A stretch of 64,000 nucleotides of DNA, from NCBI RefSeq assembly GCF_964340395.1, contig NC_135551.1, forward strand, positions 30,191,455 through 30,255,454, given 5' to 3'. The notes beneath the pieces are model-generated. The model saw only the letters and a list, made by a program, of their open reading frames with translations. It searched no databases and was not told where the DNA came from. This DNA comes from Glandiceps talaboti. Lineage: Eukaryota > Hemichordata > Enteropneusta > Spengelidae. A program made the translations under genes and the position numbers. This document shows positions 27,135-38,820 of the stretch, piece by piece (position 1 is the first letter of the stretch; every line of letters starts with the position of its first letter).

Positions 27135-28900
27135 GTGCTTTCTCAACTCCGGCCTTCGGAGATAAAATGAAGTATTCTTTGCTTGTGACGTGGATATGAT
27201 GCAGTTATCTCCTTACTTTTTGGGCAATATTCACAGTACGTGGTCATTCTTTGTTAATTCATACTTTCATTGTTGATCAGTGTACAAGAAAGTCATTACT
27301 CATAAAATATTGTATGTCCTTATTTCATACCTTATATGTTTATAAATCGTGGCATGGATAACAAGTTTCTTCTGTGCATTCATTACTATACCGACTTATT
27401 AGGAACCTATTCGGTTTTTTTGTAAAGGGCTTATGCTTAAAACGACTGTAAATTGATGTATAAATGGCCTTTTAAAAATGATACGTTGTTATGCCAAAAA
27501 CTCATATTTCAAAGTTTGTGGTGAAAGGAGGTAATTTTAACATCTTATGGAAAAAATAGTTTTTTAGAATACACTTTTTTAAAAATCAGAAAAGTCGGAC
27601 TTTACGTCGAGTAGAACTAAATGTATCTACTCGGTTGAATGTTTTGTTTAGCTAATTCATTGATCATTAATATTACAGCTCAAGGTGTGATTGCTCGTAG
27701 GACACACGTATGATGCTTTGAAAATGTATTAATGTTGGGCAAGTGCTAAACATCATTAGCACAGTCTGTAGCATAATTGAACCTTTACGCTACAGTCATG
27801 TCAATGCAGTATGAGAAAAATAAAAGACGTTATATCAGCTTTATTACAGGAAATGGTAATGACTAGAGAAGTGGTTTTCAATACAGCTACGTTGGCATTA
27901 TCACACTTTTACCTAATAATTATCACTCAGGCAATATGTACAATTTCTTTGATCTTTTCTATCATATACCATACCTCTCACGTCAAGAACCCTTCAGTCT
28001 CACATTTAATGTACATCAACATTCTTGTAGGCTGAGTGAAAAAATGATTACACTGACGTGCTGAGTCAAGAAAATGGGAAAGATTAATCAAAAACCTTGC
28101 GCAATACTCTCAATGTCGACTTTGTGTCGCTGCTGCCTTATGACAAGGAATCGTACAATGGGTGTTAATTTGGGTGAAAAGCTTATCGCGATGGTTTAGC
28201 AATCAACTTACTACATTGAATTTCCTCTTCATGCTTTAACATTCCAAGTGTTGATTATTTGACATGCAGGTTAATAAAGACAACACACTTGGTACAGTGG
28301 CTGTAATTTACCAGTCGAGAAAACGATCATAAATAGTGCAACGGTCATAACAAAACACCTGTAATGATTCGAGACGGAATTTTGGAAATTTGGTTTGCTA
28401 TTACCTTTGCAATATAGGTGTTTGCCGGACATCTGCTTGGTAATTGCGAAAACATAAGAACTGAACCTGTGAACCTATAGAATGTAGTCAATAGTGACTA
28501 TGAAGTCAATCAACCTGTCTTATAACCAAGATCGCAGTTGTTAACTGCTGTGGACATGCGCCCAGGTGGCAGCCTTCAAAGTGCTCATGATTTGTATGGT
28601 TTTTGTTCGTGATTTGAGTTGCTTCGAACCCTGTTCCCTACAGATTTGATTTGAACTGTCTACATGTCTTGTGTGTGTTACATTAGTCATTTTATGTACG
28701 GTACACTTTTTGATGTTGTTGTAGCCAATTGTAAGTTTTATAAATATGATAATTGTCAGGAAAGTACAGTTTTCTCAAAGTTAATATACATGTAATTGAA
28801 TCTACAGTCTATTTCTTTCTGCTTGAAAATGTCGCGCACTGAGTCTATGAGTCTGTTTTAGCTACATGGGTGGAACTGCAACATTGTTTCACAAAAGTGA
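27135..28900. other. non-genic DNA, no gene seen
   Basis: AT-rich sequence. The only sizeable frame (27811-28035, + strand) is hydrophobic, with no recognisable family and no strong splice context. No repeats were noticed. Confidence 0.4.
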
Positions 28901-28906
28901 CAGTCA

Positions 28907-28950
<44 letters not shown>

Positions 28951-28967
28951 ATCAATCAGTCAATCAG

Positions 28968-29003
<36 letters not shown>
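28901..29003. repeat. compound microsatellite (CAGC)n/(CAAT)n
   Basis: CAGT units are followed by about nine CAGC units, mixed CAAT/CAGT and then pure CAAT. The gradient of single-base variants suggests that each block arose from the previous one. Confidence 0.95.
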
Positions 29004-29084
29004 GATTTCCACACACCACACATTCAATCCCAAAACACAGTTGCTCCAAACAATGTCCTATGGCTGGCCATGTATTGCATTATT
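29004..29084. other. spacer between microsatellite and inverted repeat
   Basis: Short unique-looking spacer. No feature seen. Confidence 0.4.
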
Positions 29085-30760
29085 CAAAAATGCAATAAAA
29101 CACCATATTTGTATTCGTAAAATTCGTGTTTTTGTTGGTTAATTGAATTCAATGTTTCCGTTACTATTCGTCAACGTCAATTCAAAATATTGGTTTTGTT
29201 AAACTTACATTTGTGTTCATGACTTTCAATATAATTATTGATGAATCATTCGTAAATCCTATTTTCATTCACCAACTTATTTTTATATTGGACATATGTT
29301 ATATTTGCTTTAACCTTATGTCCACTTGCTGCGATTCAGTTTCTACTACACGATAGCGACTTTTGCACTATGTACGCATACTAACCCCACCACCCACCAA
29401 CCCCCGGACTACGATACCGGCAAATCAACGTACAATTTGCCATAGCTTATAATAGTCCTGATTGCGGAGGGAGGAAGTTGGGTACTCCGACAACGATGTT
29501 GCATGACATTGTCCCGTTCGCCCCAGGCCCCCAGGGAGGGAGTAACTCCGTGGGTAACATTACGGGAAGGCTTCTCACAAACATTGAAACCCAATGTGTT
29601 ATGATACCAGTTTTATGCAAAAAGTATACCCTTTCTGATACCAAGTTGCATTTTAATTAGTCTAAGTCACTAAAAAAGCCAGGGCTCCCAGGGGAAGCTA
29701 GCCTAGTGTGGCATGAGCGACGAGAGTACGGAAGCTTTGAAGGTAGATACACCAGGTTGAAACGCTTCCAGTGTTGACTGCATAGTCTCTGTTAATTAAC
29801 GCCAGTTTCGGTTCACCCGACCCTTTCTCATGAAAAGTATACCCTTTCCGATACCAACCAGTAAGGACCGACCGTTGAAGTTGTTGTAATTCTGAAAAAC
29901 TGACGGTCCGAAAGGAAATCTGTTGGCATCGGACCGACGGACCGCCGTTAATTTCGCACGCTGTTTTGAATCGTGAATTCCAATATCGATAATAAAATCG
30001 TCAACACCATACGGCGTTAATGCATATTAATGTACATACCGATCTAGTGTACACCAGATGTAAACTGAATGCCTTCCGTAAGGACAAACCTTTCGATTGT
30101 TGTCCTTCACGACTTGTCGAAAAGAAAAATCTGCGCTGACATTATATATCCATTATTAGTTACTATGTCAATAAATAAAACATAGCTTCGGAGCTCCGGC
30201 TGACACATATTCACTTCTGCAAAAGTGAGTTTGTCGTTTTTTATACTCGCCGTAACTTTCACTAGAGTCTACCATTTCAGACACTGTAAAAAACATAAAC
30301 CTCAACTGACATGCGTGTCGCATGCAAGAAGTGTAGAAGTCGAATACAAATCAATATATTTTACGAATCAATATATCTTTTTTTCACACGCATGGCAATA
30401 CACATGCGTACAACTAGCATAGGTCGTTATCGTGGACAACAGAAACAGGGTCATAGCATGTGGAAATAATGCTAGGGCAAGCAAATATAATATCTGTCCA
30501 ATGTAAAATTAAGTTGGTGAATAAAACTACGATTTATGAATATAAAAATGATTCATCAATAACAATGATATTGAAAGTCACCAATACAAATGTAAGTTTA
30601 ACAAATACCAATATTTTTGAATTGATGTTGACGAATAGTAACATGAAATTTACGAATACAAACATTGACTTTTAGCATAAAACATACGAATTTATGAATA
30701 CAAATGTTAACCAATGAAAAACATGAATTTTGCGAATACAAATGTGATTTATTTGCACGA
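29085..30760. mobile_element. large inverted-repeat element (arms about 300-350 bp)
   Basis: The reverse complement of about 29085-29378 aligns along its length with about 30408-30760. Matching blocks (right-arm form) in order are ATGCGTACA, GTTATCGTGG/GCTATCGTGT, AAGCAAATATAA, TGTCCAAT, AAGTTGGTGAAT, ATGATTCATCAATAA, ATATTGAAAGTCA, ACAAATGTAAGTTTAACAAA, GACGAATAGTAAC, TTAACCAA, and GAATTTTGCGAATACAAAT / GAATTTTACGAATACAAAT. The right arm has an extra block of about 50-60 bp near 30640-30700. The roughly 1-kb centre holds a direct duplication of AAAAGTATACCCTTTC...GATACCAA (about 29618 and 29834) and one copy of the 350-bp dispersed repeat. There is no transposase ORF. It resembles a foldback or long-TIR DNA element; the superfamily is unknown. 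Confidence 0.7.
29966..30313. repeat. about 350-bp dispersed repeat, copy 1
   Basis: Direct repeat of 31358-31713, estimated at roughly 85% identity by eye. Shared blocks include CGTGAATTCCAAT, ACACCATACGGCGTTA, ATATTAATGTACATACCGAT, GTAAACTGAATGCCTTCCGT, GGACAAACCTTTCGATTGTT, TTGTCGAAAAGAAAAA and TAACTTTCACTAGAGTC. It lies inside the large inverted-repeat element. There is no coding capacity common to both copies. GTAAACTGAATGCC also appears alone near 25751. Confidence 0.85.
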
Positions 30761-31357
30761 AAATGTATTTTATTCAATGTTGCAACACACTAAATAAACC
30801 ATGTCTGGGAGTTTGTACCAAATACAGCCATCTATGATACATGATAAGCAAATGTTCAATTACGTGTCCACCAAGCGACAGTCAAAGGGGGAATGATAAC
30901 GGGTTCAATTATAATGATGATGTGTACACTGTACCTTCAACACATCTTTGATCTTGATTTTAATCAAGGAACATGTTTAATAGGACCGAGTTATCTTAAA
31001 GTATCTAGTATGTACTACAAAGGTTACAACATCATGTGAAATTATGATCAAAATACATGTCCATCTAGGATATATTTCTTGACACGTGTTTTATCAAAAA
31101 CATGTCGAACTATTCAAATTCTGTATTTACATTCTATATATACACAAGCATCGCTATCATAAGTTTACATTGTGATGGCACAGTTATTCACATAGCTTTC
31201 ATTAGATGTCTGTTAGCATCAAATGTATGAAGCGTAAAACAGATGAGATTGACACCATACACACAGCTTCTGCTTATTACTAGGATACAGTTTGGTGTAT
31301 GCAACTGTCATTATATGGAGTCTGTTTATCAATATTTCGACTTTATAATATCATACT
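30761..31357. other. non-genic DNA between repeat copies
   Basis: No gene, RNA gene or array recognised. Confidence 0.45.
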
Positions 31358-31713
31358 TTGAAGCGTGAATTCCAATTTCCATTAAAATCTTCAACACCAT
31401 ACGGCGTTATACATATTAATGTACATACCGATCATAGTGTATACAAGATGTAAACTGAATGCCTTCCGTAAAGGACAAACCTTTCGATTGTTGTTCTTCC
31501 ACGCCTTGTCGAAAAGAAAAAATCTGCACACATCATATTTTATATCCATTAGTTACTACATCAATAAATAAAACGTAGCTTTGGAACTCCGCCTGACACA
31601 TTGTACATATCCGCTTTTGTAAAAGTTGAGTTTGGCGTATTTTCAACACAATGTAACTTTCACTAGAGTCCACCATTTTAGACACTGTAAAAACGTAAAC
31701 CTCAACTGACATC
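31358..31713. repeat. about 350-bp dispersed repeat, copy 2
   Basis: Partner of 29966-30313 in the same orientation, about 1.4 kb downstream and outside the inverted-repeat element. This shows that the repeat is an independent interspersed family or a separate duplication. A minus-strand ORF (31533-31874) overlaps it and is not conserved in copy 1. Confidence 0.85.
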
Positions 31714-32284
31714 TCAAATTTCACAAAAAAAGGAATTATTATGTGCTTTAAATGACTATAATAGTAAGACATTGGCAAAGTCTTTGTGTAACGGTTCGGA
31801 ATTTTCGGTAGAAAGGGGTAATTTGACCGGGAGGTTGAAGCTAAGCTAGTTTGACCGATGATCTTCCCATGCATGCTTTCACGGCAAATAGAAACACGTG
31901 GGATTGCAAACAGGTATCAACGAAGTACAAAAAAAAAGATTTTCAATTTTTGATTGAGAATGAAATTGAAGAGATCGTATGAATTTATCTCGGCGAATTC
32001 TCCAGCATGATTGCCCGTTGATGCGATCTTACGGCCAACACAGCATGCCCATGCAGTGTGAAGCGTTTATAGAACGTTGTAGCATAGGCCTCACCGTAGC
32101 AAGAGATTTTAGAGATCTGATTACCAAAAATATGCAAATAACTTATTAAAACTAGAAGTTACATCAATAATATTTTAAGGACAGATGCGCTTTGGTATAT
32201 CAAAATGTGTACCAAATTATATTGAATTTGAAGCGTGCATTCTTAAGATATAGCCTAATTATAGAAAACCATTAGTTACATTAA
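31714..32284. other. non-genic DNA, no gene seen
   Basis: No supportable feature. Confidence 0.45.
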
Positions 32285-32420
32285 TTGCTCATTAATAATG
32301 TTTGTCAAAACCCAATCAGTTCTCGCCATCACCCTAAAGAACACGTTCACCAAACTTCGCCAAAATTGAGCCAGTCGGTTTTTTTTTTAGAAAATGGTGA
32401 TACAGACACCCGGTACAGAC

Positions 32421-32459
<39 letters not shown>

Positions 32460-32520
32460 CGCACACGCAGACTTTTCATCCCCAATATAAAACCTTCCTT
32501 ACGGAAGGTAAAAGCAGCCA
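32285..32520 (+). mobile_element. microsatellite-associated mobile-element fragment
   Basis: A module reading AAACTTCGCCAAAATTGAGC, CAGTCGGT, a T run, AGAAAATGGTGATACAGACA leads into (ACAG)n (about 32418-32458). After a spacer of about 30 bp comes a hairpin, ACCTTCC-TTAC-GGAAGGT (32493-32510). Elements with a tetranucleotide core and a short terminal hairpin are known in invertebrates as non-autonomous, microsatellite-carrying elements. A diverged copy of the first module lies at 38857-38920, before another microsatellite. Confidence 0.5.
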
Positions 32521-33555
32521 TTCGGCGTGTTAGCCCTATATTTATTACGAAACAAAATAAATGAACAAATGAGAAGTCAAAATTAGCATGTCATAGTCCA
32601 AAAACAATACATTTGTGATACATAAGACTGGTGTACTATCACACGTCATCAGCCACTGGATAACTAAAAACACTTATTCAAAGAAACCCAATGGGTAGGT
32701 TCTGTATGTAATCAAGAGTTTTGGTCGGAATATATATAAATCAGTCCTAATATCCAAGCTTATTAAATCTATTGGCCATTTCTTTCTTTTAATTATGGCG
32801 CAGAAAACTTGTCAACACCCAAATATCGAATTTATGAGTTTTCAAAAATATGCTCAATCTAAATATTATAAATGAAGTAGTATATTTATGAATGTATTTT
32901 TATGTTGTAGTCTCCTCGATATATCAATTTATATTTTGTCTTTTTTTCTTCAAATTAATATGATAATATTGAGACTTTGCAATCTCTGCATTCGCGGCAT
33001 TGGTTTTGTAATGCTGAAATAACCATGGTAACGTTGCGTATCTGCCTTACTAGAGATTTTTAGTTGCACGTTTCAGTCATTATAGTGTGTGACAGGGAAT
33101 ATAGGAAATCTATTTGTATTACTCCCGTATTAGGTATATTTAGGTAAATGTGTCAGAATCTTATTGGTTTGCTGTCACTTTATATAAGCTTTCAACCTTT
33201 CCTCCAAAAGTGGCACTGTGACGCTCCTATGTTGCACAATGTCGAGACTGTGAATAATTGTGTCTATATAATTTATGTAAAATGTACTATCGTTTCACTA
33301 GGAATACAATACATTATACATAGCAGTGGTAATTTCATGATGTAATTGAAGCTAACGGGGACCGAATCGTCGACACTGGAATCACGTGTGTGTCTGGACA
33401 TCATTACATGGACACAGCTAAAGCAATAAGTTACAATGTAATGATCAAACTACAATATCTAACTTTCTGTCACAATTATCAAAATTCTACATTCATTGTC
33501 AATGACGCCTAGACATATATAACCTGAACTCATAAATTTAGTAAACTCGGTATCA
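32521..33555. other. non-genic DNA, no gene seen
   Basis: An X-box-like ATAACCATGGTAAC lies at 33019-33032. The small + strand frame at 33148-33345 has no recognisable domain. Confidence 0.4.
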
Positions 33556-33591
33556 CCACAGACAAGTAAGAGTGTGTTACTTGTCTGTGGT
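33555..33591. repeat. 15-bp perfect hairpin
   Basis: ACCACAGACAAGTAA is followed by a 7-base loop (GAGTGTG) and its exact complement TTACTTGTCTGTGGT. TATCA flanks the outside in direct orientation. It may be the folded remnant of a palindromic element. It lies 40 bp from the start of MITE copy 1. Confidence 0.85.
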
Positions 33592-33630
33592 ATCATGATA
33601 CAACATGGTTACGTAATAGCAGTACGTTGC

Positions 33631-33870
33631 AATAGGGAACTTGAAAACACTCCATATTGAATGCTGTATTATGGGAAATGTAAAACAATTTCATTGATAA
33701 ACATGAATCAATGACTGGTGTAAACAAACAGTTACATCGTCTGCAATCACTAATGTAGCTTTGGTGCACTAATGTAGCTTTGGTTACCAAGACCTTTGTA
33801 GAGATATTACCGCATCCACAAACAATCCCACAGTCCTTTACATCTGAGCATGCTCAATTTTGGATTACTG
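33631..33870 (-). mobile_element. MITE copy 1 (one end lost)
   Basis: In minus orientation it reads AATCCAAAATTGAGCATGCT, then CAGATGTAAAGGACTGTGGG, through to CATTCAATATGGAGTG and the terminus CAAGTTCCCTATT (33643 to 33631). It aligns along its length with 34521-34777. The opposite terminal repeat (expected just past 33870) is absent or diverged. An internal 19-20 bp unit starting CACTAATGTAGCTTTGG is tandemly duplicated (about 33747 and 33767), which explains part of the length difference. No coding capacity. Confidence 0.75.
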
Positions 33871-34520
33871 TCGATATATTTACATAAAGAACACGAAACG
33901 TTGAGCACAAACGAAATACTCGATTTAATTTCACGTATAACTCTTACGGTTTGTTTCTAATTACTGAAATAAATACCTCGCATTATAGGATCCTACTCAA
34001 AACGAAATTCAGAAAGGAAAACCATCGTTAATATGAATATATTTTCACTTTGGTTAATCATGATTGAGTACACAGTCAATACAAAGTGTTGCCATGGTAA
34101 TCCTTAAAAGCTTTTAAAACTATATTCTTGTAAATTCTGTATATTTTACTATATATAGAACTAATCATGTCGAGACATTTCTTAATCTTTTATCGGACAT
34201 TACAAAATCCAAATAATATAAAATATATTTTAGTAGTATAAAAATGACTTTTCCAACTCAACGAAATCTGATTTATATCTGTAAAGACTTAAAACTAACA
34301 AATACGTGTATTTATTTTCATCCCTGGTCTTACGGCAACCCTTTGTACAGTATATAGGTTACAAGCCTTCACGGGGTTACTAGAATTAAAGCATTGTCGA
34401 GTTGTGTTGAGCAGAACTTTCATTTGGTTTGTTTTCAGCAATAAGCTTAGACATATATAGCAATGTTGATTATGATCGGTCTCCACAGGTCAACAGAGGT
34501 CAACCCTCAGCAAGATGCTG
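33871..34520. other. non-genic DNA, no gene seen
   Basis: An X-box-like GTTGCCATGGTAAT lies at 34088-34101. No gene was recognised. Confidence 0.4.
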
Positions 34521-34777
34521 AATAGGGAACTTGCAATCCAGACTGAGCATGCTCAGACGCAAAGGACTATGGGATTATCTGTGGTTATCGTAATACCTAG
34601 TCTGGAGCTACTGATAAAATTAACCTCCCACAATGGTCAGGGTAACTACTATGAATTGATTATTTGTGGTTACAAACTATGTATCAACATTGTTTACAAT
34701 ACTAATTGATTAGTAATTTTAGTATCACATCTCCCATGCTGCAACATTCAACATGGCGGGTTCGCAAGTTCCCTATT
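34521..34777 (+). mobile_element. MITE copy 2, 257 bp, intact TIRs
   Basis: The left end AATAGGGAACTTGC (34521-34534) is the exact reverse complement of the right end GCAAGTTCCCTATT (34764-34777). The imperfect complementarity extends a few bases further in. The interior contains an AGCATGCT palindrome and aligns with copy 1 in the opposite orientation. Its size, TIRs and lack of an ORF define a miniature inverted-repeat element. The target-site duplication is not clear. A 64-codon frame across it is spurious. Confidence 0.8.
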
Positions 34778-35540
34778 AATGTTTAATACCCTCTATTTGT
34801 ACGTCAATCTCGAACTTGTTTATTTACCTCGTGTTACATGACCTACATTGTCTAAACTGTATAGAACAAGGTTACCATAAAATAACTAGCTTTCCTGTGA
34901 AAACGAAATCAGTCCCTATTTATTTTCTTGTAATGAAACAAGCTGCTTGATGTGTAGTGGGAAGGTACTAGTATTTGACACGATTCTAGTGGATCTTTGT
35001 GGCTTCTAAATGATGTATGCGCAGTTGATATTTTTCCACCGCTTTGCGTATTTTGATCGAATTGATTTATTCGCCCTGGTTGCACTTTCTACTTCTATTC
35101 GTTGATGTATTTGATTGAAGTTAAAGTGCACACACAATTGATTTGATTTGATCTGGCCATATCTAAAACCTCTGTCATTAGTTGTCTAATGAGCTCCTGA
35201 TTCTTGTCAACCATTTGCGGATACTGAACAAATCATCATTCACTTTCATACCTTTGAATTCAAATGCTTAAAAATCAATGTGTTAGTGTTAGGCAATCAA
35301 GTAAATCAAATTATCTGATAATCCATTGTCCATCGCGACATAGTTTTAATGACTAGCTGATTTTAGAGATATTGGATATAGATCTTCTATAACCGTCACT
35401 CTCACGCTATTCGTCATAGTCTAGTCCTATATCACTACTGTTATATATTGATCGGTAGGATGTGGCTCTAATGATACTTGTGATATGATATGATCGCGCG
35501 AGAAAAAAACATTGGGTCATGACCTCTTAATACGTAGCTC
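34778..35540. other. non-genic DNA, no gene seen
   Basis: No supportable feature. Confidence 0.45.
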
Positions 35541-35665
35541 TAACAATGTCCGCTCCTCTTTGTACCATGTGACCAGGCCTCGTTATAACAATGTCCTCTC
35601 CTCTTTGTGTCATGTGACCAGGCCTCGTTATGACAATGCCTTCTCCTCTTTGTGTACTGTCGTGT
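35541..35665. repeat. 45-bp tandem repeat, nearly three copies
   Basis: Units start with CAATG at 35544, 35589 and 35634 (45-bp spacing). Each contains CTCCTCTTTGT, and the first two also carry CATGTGACCAGGCCTCGTTA. The 62-codon frame over it exists because 45 is a multiple of 3. Confidence 0.9.
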
Positions 35666-36354
35666 ACCCAAACCCAGTTATCAGAGACTTTTCAGCATAA
35701 GGAGAATGGTTGTTATATTATGGTATTTTATGTCGGTATTTTAAAAGATCAACTTTCACAATTCTGTATTAATTTCGCCAGTTGAAAACAGTAAAGGAAA
35801 CCTTATTTGCTGTAAACAATTCCACACATGTTTATGTAAGCTGTGTCAGTCTGATTGTAGTGTGTGTAAACTGACCAGCTATACTAGTATCCATATGTAA
35901 GTATTCAGAAATCAGTCACTGAAATTATGGGATGCTGAATGGGATTGGTCACTAAGCAACCACCTCTATCTAACAACTTCAATAAGTCGAAAGTTTGGAC
36001 TCGGCGTTTAACGAAAATTATCTTTCATTTTACAGTTACGAGAAAATGGTCCAATTCATCGTTTTCACTTCATGTTTTTAGACAATATAATAACATACAT
36101 ACATGTGTACAGATTTTTGACACTATCATACATTTGATAAATCGACTGTAAAAGCTCTGAAAGCCTATTTGATTTGAATAGTTTTACACGAGTTACAATC
36201 CCATCAGATACCACGCTGAGTCAACCTCATATAGTCTGATGCCATGTGAATTGTCATGTCAGCTCTTAACACGCATGGTTAATACATATTCATAATGAAA
36301 TGAAAATACATAAGCTGACTGCTGGATAGATTACAAACTAACAGTGAAACAACG
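35666..36354. other. non-genic DNA, no gene seen
   Basis: No supportable feature. Short open frames only. Confidence 0.45.
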
Positions 36355-36560
36355 GATGAATGGAATGGATGGATGTGTGAGCGAGTCAGGTGTGCCCATA
36401 ACGAGGATTGGAGGGAGTGAAAAGTAGGGATGGGTGAAATCTGGGCGAATGGATAGCGGGAGGAGGAAGAGACGGAGGGAGGGGAGCCGGATAGGTATCA
36501 ATGGCTGGAATCTTAATGATGAATGAGCGGATAGAGGGATGGACGGAGGGAGGGGGTGGA
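36355..36560. repeat. purine-rich degenerate GGAT/GGGA tract
   Basis: An irregular succession of GGATGGA, GAGGGA and GAGGAAGA words makes the + strand strongly purine-biased. There is no fixed period. The Pro/Leu/Ser-rich minus frame across it is a by-product. Confidence 0.7.
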
Positions 36561-37039
36561 TGTATTGCTGAAATCTGAGCTGAGCTGAGTCTATTGCATC
36601 AGCATACATCACCACTATCTCAGCTAGTATACTTTATCTAACGTATAGTACTGGCATGCATGACTATTGCCGAGGCTAGGGATACCGACCGGTTATATAA
36701 GTAACAGAGAAAGAAATCGAAGCGATTGAATGTAATTAATTTTGTTGACTCTCTTGGAATAGTTATAGTAATTCCACAACGAATTTACTTTTAGAGACTC
36801 TGAGTGAAATTTGGAATAATAGCCCTTACTTTAGGTAATATGTTTCATTTCCTGCAATTATTCATATTCACTATTTGTGGTTTAAATGTGTGTGCGTATA
36901 CAGCCTGGAACGAGAAGAAAGATTGGACTCCATACGTAGCCGATATTCTTGGCGTTAGTGTGCTTACCTTTATCCGTTACTTGGCATGATAGGAGAACGA
37001 CATTTATACGTGTATGATACTAAGGACTTACTATACATA
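36561..37039. other. non-genic DNA with one small hydrophobic frame
   Basis: From the first ATG at 36840 a 49-codon + frame (MFHFLQLFIFTICGLNV...) ends at 36989. It has a hydrophobic start and then a soluble part. No family was recognised, and an internal ...TATACAG at about 36901 could be a splice acceptor. It could be a terminal exon or chance; I favour chance. Confidence 0.15.
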
Positions 37040-37104
37040 CGCCAACTCTCTCCGATACACAAAGACAAACATACATACAAACAGACATACAAATAGACAG
37101 ACAT

Positions 37105-37141
<37 letters not shown>

Positions 37142-37386
37142 GTCAAATAGATACCCCAAATACGCACACATGCACACACAAGCACGCATAAAACACACAC
37201 GCACGCACATAAACAGACACACTGATACCTCACATGCGCATACATCATGTACATGCACAGATACATACATACATACATACATACATACATACATACATAC
37301 ATACATACATACACACATACATACATACATACATACATACATACATACACACACATACATACATACATACATACATACATACATAC

Positions 37387-37417
<31 letters not shown>

Positions 37418-37455
37418 CATACATACATACATACATACACACACACACATGCATA

Positions 37456-37486
<31 letters not shown>

Positions 37487-37490
37487 CAAT
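37040..37490. repeat. compound microsatellite CAGA / ACAT / AC
   Basis: CAGA units (about 37080-37141) are followed by an imperfect CA/CG-rich spacer, long ACAT runs (37261-37440) with ACAC interruptions, and then AC (37440-37487). Beyond it at 37529-37546 is a CCTTTCT-CTAC-AGAAAGG hairpin, a 7-bp stem with a 4-base loop. That is the same geometry as the hairpin at 32493-32510. Confidence 0.95.
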
Positions 37491-38820
37491 TGATCTAACT
37501 ATTAATGACAACTATCACAGTATCACTACCCTTTCTCTACAGAAAGGATTGAATTACAGCATTGTGTAGTTTGCTAGGCGACTACGAAAGGAGAATGGCT
37601 GCAAATCACAGAATGCAATACCAATATCTCCGAAGGCTATCGTAAACTTTTGTATTGAACTTAAATAAAAATGTTGCAAATCGAGAAGCATGTTTACCAA
37701 CCTATTGTGCTGCGTGAAATGATAGTGTGTAGATGACAGATTACAACATTTTATGACATAATAATTTGCACACGTTGATAAAAGCTTATCATAAAATCTT
37801 GTGCATTTTATTGTTTTTGAAATATAGTTCTCATAAAAAGTAAGAGTTCATAAAATGTAGTAATTTTGATTTTTTGAATGTTTCATTTCCGTTCACCAAC
37901 CTCTCATTTAAAGTATATCAATCATCCACAAACATCGTAAAACCAGCATGTCTGTTAAACCGCTATTTTTAATCCAATATCAATGTTTATATTAGTCACG
38001 AATGGAAAACATTGTCACAGTGTATTTACAATTATGGGATATACTAAGCTACTCTCGCTAAGCTACTATATTAAGCTACTATCTCGATAAAGCCAATCAG
38101 TATCTATTCATCGTTTTCTCGTTATCAAAAGGGTCAAAGGTCACCAACGAGATATCACGTTAGCATATTATTATATCAAATGTAAAAGACAAGAGTTTCT
38201 ATCACCTTTGACATAATTCAGTATAAAAATATGAATTTAGGCAGTACACGAATTGAAATAACCATATGGCTACCACTGTGGCAAAGAAACCCATGAATAT
38301 ATTAACATATGTGAACCCTATTATTAAAAAACCCAGATATAAATAAACCAAAAACAAATAACAACAAAACTAACAAGTGCAAATGCAACAGTGTTTTTTT
38401 TTTCTTTCCATTCGGATCACAAGGTCGAAATGTTAAGCTTAAATGGAATGCATGCATCCCACATTCCGATACTATTATAAATGCGTGTCTAATAGCTACC
38501 ATGCAACTTTGCCTTTTGAATTAAAGTTGATGTGTTTGAATTAATTATTCTCTCGAGCTATAAGCTTTGATAGGCTCTGAAACAACCACTATTAAGATAA
38601 TGCCTAAGTACTGATAATCAATAAATCAGACAAAATAGACATATTGAAATGCTAAAGACGCCCAACTGATGTATACAATAAATGTACCATAGTGTTATCA
38701 GTGCCCAGCAAATTGCATAAGATTCTAATTAAAATCGCTAAATGAGATATTGCATATCATATTTACTATATTTCATATTTATGCAAGTTAGGTTAATAAA
38801 CATGTTTTGATCTTGTCTAA
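37491..38820. other. non-genic DNA, no gene seen
   Basis: AT-rich sequence with no supportable exon or repeat. Confidence 0.45.

Noticed and set aside
31533-31874. 113-codon minus-strand ORF
   Set aside because: It is half inside a dispersed repeat. The corresponding frame is not open in the other copy, and no domain was seen.
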